Assembly (NCBI GenBank): GCA_964417785.1
Contig: CAYQJO010000194.1
Span: forward strand, 1 to 8,208
Origin: DAOTUL01 sp034437435
GTDB lineage: Bacteria > Chloroflexota > Anaerolineae > Aggregatilineales > Phototrophicaceae
Direction of reading: 5' to 3'
Length of the DNA stretch: 8,208 nt
Under the pieces are notes generated by a model. That model was not told the origin of the DNA and did no database searches. It saw nothing but the letters and a program-made list of their open reading frames with translations. The position numbers were made by a program, and so were the translations under genes. Positions 1-6,760 of the stretch are shown here, one piece after another (the stretch's first letter is position 1; each line of letters opens with the position of its first letter).

Positions 1-66
1 GAAGAAGGCGAACTGTGCCTGTGCCATCTTTCCGCCTTGCTGGGGCTCGCGCCGTACTTGAGCTAA
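1..66 (+). repeat. 55-bp exact copy of internal arsR sequence at the window edge
   Basis: Bases 1-55 are identical to 237-291, inside the arsR part of the downstream gene. Identity stops at base 56. Read in the arsR frame this edge encodes the metal-site segment with ELCLCHL, then diverges to Tyr-Leu-Ser and a TAA stop at 64-66. Two explanations fit. One is a contig that begins at a branching 55-mer of a k=55 assembly graph. The other is a genuine second, truncated arsR fragment upstream. The exact length of 55 favours an assembly origin, but a real repeat of at least 55 bp elsewhere in the genome could produce the same edge. Confidence 0.85.
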
Positions 67-111
67 GGGGATACCCCAGAAAAACAAATAGGGAGAAAAA
101 TAATTCAGTTT

Positions 112-144
112 TTGCTTGTGTTTCGGCGTTTGGCGAAATACCAT
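112..144 (+). promoter_or_regulatory. Possible promoter and ArsR-type operator of the operon
   Basis: The 56-167 leader is AT-richer than the flanking coding sequence. A weak sigma70-like pair is TTGTGT (116-121) and TACCAT (139-144) with a 17-base spacer; CATAAT at 142-147 is an alternative -10 element. Between them lies a short dyad, TTTCG (121-125) and CGAAA (134-138), separated by 8 bases. ArsR repressors commonly bind short dyads overlapping their own promoter, so autoregulation is plausible. Neither hexamer is close to consensus and no Pho-box-like repeat is visible. This is a suggestion only. Confidence 0.25.
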
Positions 145-167
145 AATACCCGAAAGGAGAACCGGGA

Positions 168-950
168 ATGAGTTCACTGACGAATATAGCGAAGGCGCTG
201 GGCGACGACAACCGGCTGCGCATGCTGGTGGCCCTTGAAGAAGGCGAACTGTGCCTGTGCCATCTTTCCGCCTTGCTGGGGCTCGCGCCGTCGACGACCT
301 CCACGCATCTGGCCATTCTGGAGCGGGCCGGGCTCGTGTCGCAGCGCAAGGTAGCCCAGTGGCACTTCTTCCGGTTGGCGGGAAAGGAGGCTCCCCTTCC
401 CGCGCAGCAGGCGCTGGCCTGGGTATGGGATCATGCGGAATACGAAGCCGGACTGGTGGCGGTGCGCCGGGAGCGCGACAAAGTCGTACGCGAAGCATCG
501 ACCCCCGCTTGCGAGACGCGCAGGCAGCGGGTCCTTTTTCTCTGCACCCATAACAGTTGCCGCAGTCAGATGGCGGAAGCGTTGCTGGCGCGGCGAGCCG
601 GGGATCGCTTTGAGGCCGAGAGTGCGGGTTTGGAGCCGCGGGCGATTCACCCTTTGACACGAAAAGCCCTTACGGAAATCGGCGTCAGTCTCGTCGGCAA
701 GCGATCCCGTACAATCAGCGACATCGCGGGTAAGGCTCACTTCGACGTTCTGATTACTGTCTGCCCGAACGCTGAAGCGCGGAGCAAGGTCTTTCCCGGT
801 GTTGTAAGGCGGCTTCATTGGCCCTTCGAGGATCCGGCTGAAACAGAAGGATCCGACAGCGAACGCAGCGAACGGTTTCGAATCGTAAGAGATCAGATCG
901 ACGCGCGAATCCTGGAATGGTTGCAGGAAGATTCACAGGCTGCGTCTTGA
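168..950 (+). CDS. arsR-arsC: ArsR-family repressor fused to arsenate reductase / LMW phosphatase-like domain
   Basis: This 260-residue fusion has two domains. Residues 1-95 form an ArsR/SmtB winged helix: a metal-site motif ELCLCHL (Cys29, Cys31), a recognition helix near residues 40-55, and a wing near 57-70. Residues 119-255 form a low-molecular-weight phosphatase/ArsC fold: P-loop Cys126-x5-Arg132, a second cysteine Cys199 in TVC, and HWPFEDPA (217-224) carrying the likely general-acid Asp222. The N-terminal half should repress transcription until arsenite binds; the C-terminal half should reduce arsenate or dephosphorylate a substrate. The third redox cysteine of thioredoxin-coupled ArsC would fall at residue 206, which is serine, so the reductant is uncertain. 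AAGGAGA (154-160) lies 7 bases before the ATG and fixes the start. Position at the head of a pst operon suggests arsenic-linked control of phosphate uptake. The C-terminal half could instead be a phosphatase. Confidence 0.9.
   Translation: MSSLTNIAKALGDDNRLRMLVALEEGELCLCHLSALLGLAPSTTSTHLAILERAGLVSQRKVAQWHFFRLAGKEAPLPAQQALAWVWDHAEYEAGLVAVRRERDKVVREASTPACETRRQRVLFLCTHNSCRSQMAEALLARRAGDRFEAESAGLEPRAIHPLTRKALTEIGVSLVGKRSRTISDIAGKAHFDVLITVCPNAEARSKVFPGVVRRLHWPFEDPAETEGSDSERSERFRIVRDQIDARILEWLQEDSQAAS
237..291 (+). repeat. Internal partner of the 55-bp edge repeat
   Basis: This segment, which codes for the metal-binding helix of the ArsR domain, is repeated base for base at 1-55. Here it lies inside an intact reading frame, so it is the authentic copy. 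The copy at the window edge is the doubtful one. Confidence 0.9.
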
Positions 951-976
951 GGGAGACGCCTGCAGGAGGCACAGCC

Positions 977-1159
977 ATGAACGAGTGGGAAGCGACAATC
1001 CTCGTCAAGGTCGTCAGCGCGCTTATTCTGGTCGCCTTATTCGCTTGGGATGAATCCTTGCATGAAAGCGCGTCAGGCATCTCTCTAATCAAAAGCTTAT
1101 TCGACATGCCGGGAAAAAACAATACGTTATGGATTACAGCAGCGCCGCAAGGTGAATGA
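977..1159 (+). CDS. Possible small membrane protein, 60 residues, unrecognised
   Basis: I do not recognise this protein. It starts at an ATG 7 bases after a strong AGGAGG (964-969) and 26 bases after the arsR-arsC stop. A hydrophobic stretch of about 18 residues (roughly 7-24, rich in Val, Leu, Ile and Ala) is followed by a polar tail with acidic Asp-Glu and Glu residues near 25-30. It could be a single-pass inner-membrane microprotein with the N-terminus in the membrane. The spacing and good ribosome site argue for translation. The short length and lack of a known motif argue for caution; it may be a decayed gene or leader sequence. The frame could be extended upstream to an ATG at 917, but that overlaps arsC and has no ribosome site. 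Confidence 0.42.
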   Translation: MNEWEATILVKVVSALILVALFAWDESLHESASGISLIKSLFDMPGKNNTLWITAAPQGE

Positions 1160-1283
1160 CGATGACCCCAGGTCTTCAAGAAAAGGAGGAGAAACGAGCA
1201 GAAAGAGCATGATCACGGAACCGGGAGATGTACAGGATACTCTTTGGGTGAACCATCGCAAAGGACAAACGAAAGGGAAGAAC

Positions 1284-2267
1284 ATGAAGATGCACTTCGC
1301 AGGTCTGGCCATGATGTTCGCTATGGTCGCCGGAATCGCGCACGCTCAGCAAATGAAAGTCGACCCGAAACTGCCGGAATACAAAGCGGTTCAGGGCGTC
1401 TCCGGGTCGCTCAAGAGCATCGGATCCGATACGATGAACAATGAAATGACATTGTGGGCGGAAGGCTTTCTGGCCATGTACCCCAACGTTCAGATTGAGA
1501 TTGAGGGCAAAGGCTCCTCGACAGCGCCGCCCGCTCTTGTAAATGGCACTTCGCAATTTGGACCAATGAGCCGCGAAATGAAGAGCGCCGAAATCGATGC
1601 GTTCGAAAAGGCCTATGGTTACAAGCCAACCGCCCTGCCAACCTCCATTGATATGCTGGCCGTCTACGCCCACAAGGACAACCCCATCAAGGGCCTGACC
1701 CTTCCACAGGTCGATGCGATCTTTGCCAGGAACCGGAAGGGCGGCTACGCGAAGGATATTACCCTGTGGGGGGATGTCGGACTTGAAGGCGAATGGGCGA
1801 AAGCGCCGATCAGCCTTTACGGGCGCAATGCCGCCTCCGGCACCTATGGCTACTTCAAAAAAGTGGCCCTGTTCAAGGGCGACTACAAGAGTTCTGTGAA
1901 GGAGCAACCCGGTTCCTCTTCGGTCGTCCAGGGTGTGGCCTCCGACAAGTTCGGCATTGGTTACTCGGGCATCGGCTACAAAACCGCCGATGTGATTGCC
2001 GTTCCCCTGGCTGCACGGGAAGGCGGAAAGTTTGTGCCTGCGACCCCCGACTACGCTTACACCGGGGATTACCCACTGGCGCGCTTCCTGTATCTCTACG
2101 TGAACAAAAAGCCCAACGAAGAGTTGGATCCCCTGCGTCGTGAGTTCATCAAGTACATCTTCAGCAAGCAGGGCCAGGAAGACGTTTTGAAGGACGGATA
2201 TTTCCCCGTGACCGCCCCCGTCGCCCGCAAGGCGCTGGAAAGCGTAGGCATTACGCCTGATTTCTAG
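1284..2267 (+). CDS. pstS: Phosphate ABC transporter periplasmic binding protein PstS
   Basis: PstS binds phosphate in the periplasm and delivers it to PstC/PstA. I chose the ATG at 1284 (327 residues) because it begins a signal peptide: Lys2, a hydrophobic core at about 5-19, and an Ala-His-Ala cleavage site near residue 21. GGGA lies 5 bases upstream. In-frame ATGs at 1152 and 1209 would put a charged leader before the signal peptide. Family motifs in order are GSDTM (47-51), GKGSSTAPP (75-83), GPMSREMK (93-100), and Arg181-x3-Ser185-Gly186-Thr187, which keeps the spacing of the phosphate-binding Arg/Ser-Gly-Thr group of E. coli PstS. The GPMSR segment replaces the usual Ser-Asp pair, so this is the GSDTM-type variant. 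I recall that type alongside long PstC proteins. The pstC, pstA and pstB genes follow. A strong hairpin after the stop may keep pstS mRNA more abundant than the permease message. Confidence 0.93.
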   Translation: MKMHFAGLAMMFAMVAGIAHAQQMKVDPKLPEYKAVQGVSGSLKSIGSDTMNNEMTLWAEGFLAMYPNVQIEIEGKGSSTAPPALVNGTSQFGPMSREMKSAEIDAFEKAYGYKPTALPTSIDMLAVYAHKDNPIKGLTLPQVDAIFARNRKGGYAKDITLWGDVGLEGEWAKAPISLYGRNAASGTYGYFKKVALFKGDYKSSVKEQPGSSSVVQGVASDKFGIGYSGIGYKTADVIAVPLAAREGGKFVPATPDYAYTGDYPLARFLYLYVNKKPNEELDPLRREFIKYIFSKQGQEDVLKDGYFPVTAPVARKALESVGITPDF

Positions 2268-2276
2268 ACAGAAAAA

Positions 2277-2311
2277 GCTTCCGGGGCGACCCAGCACCTC
2301 GCCCCGGAAGC
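2277..2311 (+). terminator. 13-bp stem-loop between pstS and pstC
   Basis: GCTTCCGGGGCGA (2277-2289) pairs perfectly with TCGCCCCGGAAGC (2299-2311) across a 9-base loop, starting 9 bases after the pstS stop. On the plus strand only a weak pyrimidine-rich run follows, with no clear T-tract, so full termination is unlikely. It more likely acts as a partial attenuator or 3'-end stabiliser that makes PstS exceed the permease subunits. On the minus strand the hairpin would be followed by five Ts (complement of 2272-2276), so it could stop antisense transcription. Confidence 0.8.
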
Positions 2312-2338
2312 AATCTCTTCCAGGAAGGGTATCGGCGC

Positions 2339-4942
2339 ATGAAGGATCAGGGGCAACAAGCCTTTACGGGGCGGAAACGGGAGCGCAGGACGCGGCCTTC
2401 CGTTCACCTGGGCAACAAGGTGGCGGCTGCCGTGATTACCATTGGGGGCACCAGTACCGTTATCGCGGTGATGCTGGTTTTTTTATTCCTGGTTGCGGTT
2501 GCGCTGCCCATTTTCCTGCCGCCCCGGGTTTCGGCTCCCGAACGTCTCGCTTCGGGAATTGACATTGCCGTTGAAGCCCGTCCGCTTCGGTTTTTTGCTG
2601 TGAACGAATACCAGACCATGCTGGTTGCTGTCACGCGCAGCGGCGAGTTGGTCGTTTCCCATCTGCGTGACGGGGCACAGTTGCTTCGCAAAAACCTCTT
2701 TGGTGATCGCAGGCCGAATGATGTGCGCTTTCTGGGAAACTCTTTTGTGGCTGGATTCGCGGACGGCAGTATCCAGACGGGGAAACTCGAATATACAACA
2801 TCCTATTTGGGGCCCGGGAATATCCCGGAGCGAATCAAGCCGCTTGTGGCGAAGCAGACGATGGCGTTTCGAGAAGGTGTTCTGGAGCAAACGCCGGAAA
2901 ATCAATACCGTCTGCAGACGCTTACGATCGCTCTCAATGAACCAGCCGTCTTGGAAGAGGGAACCGCGATCGAACGCGTTGATATTTCCTTCAAGAACGA
3001 CAGTCCGGTGGTAGCGGCGATAAGTTCCAGCGGCACGTTGCACCTGAAGGAGATCAACTCCCGTTACAATATGCTGACGGGGAAGACAACCCTGACGCTC
3101 TACGGCGGCAGCATGGCGGTGCCCGGTATGGCGGGCAACCCGCCTGATTTTCTCCGGCTTGCCGGGCTGGGCGACAATGTTTTTCTGGCCTGGCGGGACG
3201 GACGGTTGCTCAGGGTGGACAGCCGCCGCGCCGATGAGATGCGGATCGTGGAGAACATAAATCTGCTTCGAGACGGTTCAAGCCGCCTCACGCTTCTGGA
3301 ATTTCTCGTCGGCAAGACCTCGCTTGTGGCTGGCGATGATTCTGGCAACGTCTCGGTCTGGTTTCGAATCAAACCGGCTGACGGAGAAACCACGGACGGC
3401 GCCGTACTGGTGCGCGCTCACGACCTGGAGCCATTGCCGGGAACGGCAACCTCGTTCTGCGCCTCGCGGCTTTCACGTCAGATCGCGGTGGCTGATGATC
3501 GCGGCCATTTCAACCTTTACTATGTGACCAATCAGCGCACGTTGGAACGTCTTGAAGAGCCCCGCGTGAGTGACGGAATCATGGCGCTAGCGATGTCCCC
3601 CAAGGATGACGGTTTGGTTGCGTTGACGGATACGGGCATCTTCAAATGGGCGCTGGATATCCCGCACCCTGAAATCAACCTGCAACAGGTGTTCGGAAAG
3701 GTGTGGTACGAGGGCTACAATGAGCCCGCTCATGTCTGGCAGTCTTCCAGCGGCACGGATGATTTCGAACCGAAATACGGACTTATGCCCATTATTTTTG
3801 GTACGCTTAAAGCAACGCTTGTGTCGATGTTGATCGGCCTTCCGCTGGCCATCATGGCCGCGGTGTATACTTCGGAGGTCATGAAGCCACGGCTTCGGTC
3901 GGTGGTCAAGCCGGCCATCGAGATGATGGCCAGCCTGCCCAGTGTTGTTCTCGGCTTTCTGGCCGCGCTGGTTATCGCTCCGGCGGTTGAAAGTCATGTG
4001 CCGGCCCTGATGGCTTCGTTTGTACTAATCCCTTTTTCGATGCTGCTGGGGGCGCATTTGTGGCAGTTGCTGTCACACTCCTTGGCTGCAAAAATCGGCT
4101 GGGTACGCTTGCCCGGGATGCTGCTCATGCTGTGGTTTGGTATCAAGCTGTCTGCATGGAGCGGGCCGGTTATCGAGCGTTATTTCTTTCTGGGCGACAT
4201 CAAGCTCTGGCTTTCTACCCGTGAAGGCGGAGCCGCCGGGGGTTGGTTGTTTCTGCTTGTGCCCGTGTGCGGCGTGGCCGTCATCGTGGCCAATGCCCGC
4301 TGGGTGACGCCGACCATGAAGACTCGGTTCGCCGCGGCAAATCGGATGACATATGTGCTTGCCGATCTCGTCCGGTTCCTCCTGTCCAGTACATTGGTAT
4401 TCTTTCTGGCATGGGCGATCAGCACTCTTTTGTCAGCCATGGGACTGGACGCTCGGGGTGGGTACATCGATACCTATGTGCAGCGCAATGCCCTGATCGT
4501 CGGCTTCGTAATGGGGTTTGCGGTGATTCCAATCATATACACGCTCTGCGAGGATGCGCTGGACGCCGTGCCGGAAACCTTGCGCGCGGCCTCGCTTGGC
4601 GCTGGCGCCACGCCCTGGCAGACAGCGCGGCGAATCATTATTCCCACCGCCGCAAGCGGGTTTTTCTCCGCTGCGATGATCGGCTTCGGGCGCGCGGTCG
4701 GCGAGACCATGATTGTATTGATGGCGGCCGGGAATACGGCACTGATGGAATGGAACATCTTTAACGGTTTTCGAACACTCTCGGCCAATATCGCGGTGGA
4801 ACTGCCCGAAGCGGTAAAGGATTCCACGCACTATCGCATGCTGTACCTGGCCGCGTTGACCTTGTTCGTGATGACCTTTGTCCTCAACAGCGTGGCCGAG
4901 GTTGTTCGTCAACGCTTCAGGAAAAGGGCTTTTGAACTATGA
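2339..4942 (+). CDS. pstC: Phosphate ABC transporter permease PstC, long form with propeller-like extracytoplasmic domain
   Basis: PstC is one of two channel subunits in the inner membrane. At 867 residues it is far longer than the roughly 320 residues of E. coli PstC. A basic cytoplasmic N-terminus precedes one membrane segment (28-60). A large probably periplasmic region (about 62-475) has repeated small-residue/Asp-Gly turns followed by beta-strand patterns, near residues 135, 227, 280, 328, 381 and 425. This resembles WD40/beta-propeller blades. The MetI-type permease follows from about 478, with several membrane helices and an insert near 590-650. The EAA loop that contacts PstB begins at Glu738 (EDALDAVPE) and ends in a Gly-Ala-x-Pro-Trp-Gln segment typical of PstC. 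AGGAAGGG (2322-2329) lies 9 bases before the ATG. The last four bases overlap pstA (ATGA), implying translational coupling. The permease call is firm; the propeller is inferred from pattern. Confidence 0.94.
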   Translation: MKDQGQQAFTGRKRERRTRPSVHLGNKVAAAVITIGGTSTVIAVMLVFLFLVAVALPIFLPPRVSAPERLASGIDIAVEARPLRFFAVNEYQTMLVAVTRSGELVVSHLRDGAQLLRKNLFGDRRPNDVRFLGNSFVAGFADGSIQTGKLEYTTSYLGPGNIPERIKPLVAKQTMAFREGVLEQTPENQYRLQTLTIALNEPAVLEEGTAIERVDISFKNDSPVVAAISSSGTLHLKEINSRYNMLTGKTTLTLYGGSMAVPGMAGNPPDFLRLAGLGDNVFLAWRDGRLLRVDSRRADEMRIVENINLLRDGSSRLTLLEFLVGKTSLVAGDDSGNVSVWFRIKPADGETTDGAVLVRAHDLEPLPGTATSFCASRLSRQIAVADDRGHFNLYYVTNQRTLERLEEPRVSDGIMALAMSPKDDGLVALTDTGIFKWALDIPHPEINLQQVFGKVWYEGYNEPAHVWQSSSGTDDFEPKYGLMPIIFGTLKATLVSMLIGLPLAIMAAVYTSEVMKPRLRSVVKPAIEMMASLPSVVLGFLAALVIAPAVESHVPALMASFVLIPFSMLLGAHLWQLLSHSLAAKIGWVRLPGMLLMLWFGIKLSAWSGPVIERYFFLGDIKLWLSTREGGAAGGWLFLLVPVCGVAVIVANARWVTPTMKTRFAAANRMTYVLADLVRFLLSSTLVFFLAWAISTLLSAMGLDARGGYIDTYVQRNALIVGFVMGFAVIPIIYTLCEDALDAVPETLRAASLGAGATPWQTARRIIIPTAASGFFSAAMIGFGRAVGETMIVLMAAGNTALMEWNIFNGFRTLSANIAVELPEAVKDSTHYRMLYLAALTLFVMTFVLNSVAEVVRQRFRKRAFEL

Positions 4943-6696
4943 GCATTACAGCCGAGCCATCGCCCAAACCCTCGTTGCCGGGCGGGAAAGATCGCCGCCG
5001 CCGCAAGTTAACCGCCGCCGCCTCGGTCGTGTCGCGCGCCGAACCCGCTTTGTGGGCCACAGGCGGCGCCATGATTGTCTGCATGGTGATGATTGCAGGC
5101 CTGTTGGGGTTTATTTTATACAGTGGCTTCAGCACCTTCTGGCCCGTGCCAATCGTCGAGGTGACACTCAACAATGGAACACACCACATGGGTGAGATCA
5201 CGCGACGGGGATCGTTCGAACCTTCGGAGGAACGCCTGGCGACGGTTCCCGAATCTTTCCGGGAGGCGGTGCGGAACAACAACGGCATTTCGTCGCGTAA
5301 ATTGATCCGTACCGGCAACTTCCGCTTGACTGGCGAACACTTCCGTTGGGTGGCGGATTTCGAAATCGCGCCGGATGGCATTCACCATCCCGAATGGGCA
5401 GTCGTTATTGAACGACTGACATGGGGGCGGTTCTACGGGATACCGGCCGCCTTTCGTATCGGGGACGAGACTGTCGCCTCTGTACCGGAAGCGGCCTGGA
5501 AGCAGTTTCGTTTGTATCACAACGACGTGACCCGGCGCCGGGAACGCCGGAAAGCGCTGGAAAAGCACGACATCGGCAAGGTCAACCATGTCATGGAACA
5601 GCTTCGGCTCAAGCTTCGCACTATCGAACTGGCAGAGGGAAAGGACTCGGCGGCCTACCGCCAGGCTGAAGCGTCGGTCGGGCCGGAAATGGATAGGCTG
5701 CAGGCGAAGTACACGGGCCTGGTTGAGGAGATACAGGCCCTGGACGCGGAAAATGATCGCTTTGTCATGACCATGCAGACCACATCCGGGCAAACGGCGG
5801 ACATCAAGGTGGCAGACATTGTACGGGCCTATCCGGCTAACCAGCTTGGCTTGCGCGAAAAACTTTCCATCTACGCCTCGCGCTGGGTGGAGTTCCTGGC
5901 GGACGAACCGCGCGAAGCGAACAGCGAAGGCGGGGTGTGGCCTGCCCTGTTCGGGACGGCCATGATGACGCTCATCATGGCCGTGCTGGTTTCCCCGGTG
6001 GGCGTATTGGCGGCACTGTATCTGCGCGAATACGCCAAGCCCGGGCCGTTGGTCAGCACCGTGCGTATCGCCATCAATAATCTTGCCGGCGTACCCAGCA
6101 TTGTCTTCGGCGTCTTCGGACTCGGATTTTTCTGTTACATCATGGGCGGAACGATTGACGAGGTGTTTTTTGCGGAAAAACTGCCGACCCCCACATACGG
6201 TACGGGCGGCATTCTCTGGGCCTCCCTGACGCTGGCACTGCTCACCTTGCCGGTCGTGATCGTGGCAACCGAGGAGGCACTGGCGGCGGTGCCCAATTCC
6301 ATGCGAGAAGGAGCTTACGCTTGCGGAGCCTCCAAATGGCAGACGATCCGCAGTATCGTGATTCCGCGCGCTCTGCCCGGTGTGATGACCGGGATGATCC
6401 TGGCCATGGCCCGCGGTGCCGGCGAGGTGGCTCCCTTGATGTTGGTGGGAGCGGTGAAGCTGGCGCCGGAATTGCCATTTGACGGATTTTCTCCCTTCTT
6501 TCATCTGCAACGCTCGTTCATGCATTTGGGCTTCCATATCTACGACCTCGGCTTTCAGAGCCAGAACAGCGAGGCCGCCAAACCCATGGTGTATACCACC
6601 ACCATGGTTCTGATTGGGCTGATTTTTCTTCTCAATATTGTTGGCATAGTCATTCGTGCCCGGCTCAAGAGAAAGTTTGCAGGATCGGTTATCTAA
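4939..6696 (+). CDS. pstA: Phosphate ABC transporter permease PstA, long form with coiled-coil N-terminal domain
   Basis: PstA is the second channel subunit. It has 585 residues against about 300 for E. coli PstA. A polar, Arg/Lys-rich N-terminus leads to a membrane helix (about 37-62). A probably periplasmic region of some 270 residues follows, and its part from about 190 to 275 is highly charged and heptad-like, suggesting an antiparallel coiled coil. The permease core starts near residue 334. The EAA loop begins at Glu445 (EEALAAVPN) and includes GASKWQT, the PstB contact surface. A last helix precedes the basic C-terminus. Long PstA proteins with an extra N-terminal domain are known in Pseudomonas and Vibrio relatives. 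The start overlaps the pstC stop in an ATGA arrangement, and AGGAAAAGGG (about 4919-4928), inside pstC, can serve as its ribosome site. Confidence 0.95.
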   Translation: MSITAEPSPKPSLPGGKDRRRRKLTAAASVVSRAEPALWATGGAMIVCMVMIAGLLGFILYSGFSTFWPVPIVEVTLNNGTHHMGEITRRGSFEPSEERLATVPESFREAVRNNNGISSRKLIRTGNFRLTGEHFRWVADFEIAPDGIHHPEWAVVIERLTWGRFYGIPAAFRIGDETVASVPEAAWKQFRLYHNDVTRRRERRKALEKHDIGKVNHVMEQLRLKLRTIELAEGKDSAAYRQAEASVGPEMDRLQAKYTGLVEEIQALDAENDRFVMTMQTTSGQTADIKVADIVRAYPANQLGLREKLSIYASRWVEFLADEPREANSEGGVWPALFGTAMMTLIMAVLVSPVGVLAALYLREYAKPGPLVSTVRIAINNLAGVPSIVFGVFGLGFFCYIMGGTIDEVFFAEKLPTPTYGTGGILWASLTLALLTLPVVIVATEEALAAVPNSMREGAYACGASKWQTIRSIVIPRALPGVMTGMILAMARGAGEVAPLMLVGAVKLAPELPFDGFSPFFHLQRSFMHLGFHIYDLGFQSQNSEAAKPMVYTTTMVLIGLIFLLNIVGIVIRARLKRKFAGSVI

Positions 6697-6705
6697 AAAT
6701 TGGGT

Positions 6706-6728
6706 GGACTGCCGATGGTCAGCGGTCC
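6706..6728 (+). promoter_or_regulatory. Weak stem-loop between pstA and the lipoprotein gene
   Basis: GGACTGC (6706-6712) can pair with GCGGTCC (6722-6728) around a 9-base loop, using one G-U pair. No T-tract follows, so it is not a convincing terminator. It might protect the message or tune the downstream ribosome site at 6749-6753. It could be chance. Confidence 0.3.
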
Positions 6729-6760
6729 GGATATGAATGCAGCAACCCGGAGGAAAAGAG

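Noticed and set aside
56..167. Pho box upstream of the operon
   Set aside because: I looked for paired CTGTCAT-like direct repeats 11 bases apart, here and at 1160-1283, and saw none. Divergent species-specific boxes cannot be excluded.
917..976. N-terminal extension of the small ORF to ATG 917
   Set aside because: It would overlap the arsC end out of frame and lacks a ribosome site, whereas ATG 977 has AGGAGG at the ideal distance.
1152..1283. Longer PstS start at 1152 (or 1209)
   Set aside because: The extra residues are charged and precede a clean signal peptide starting at 1284. The 1152 start also overlaps the upstream ORF.
1176..2297. 373-residue open frame on the minus strand opposite pstS
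   Set aside because: It mirrors a well-supported PstS gene, has no recognisable domain, and is rich in Gly, His and Arg as expected of a GC-rich antisense shadow.
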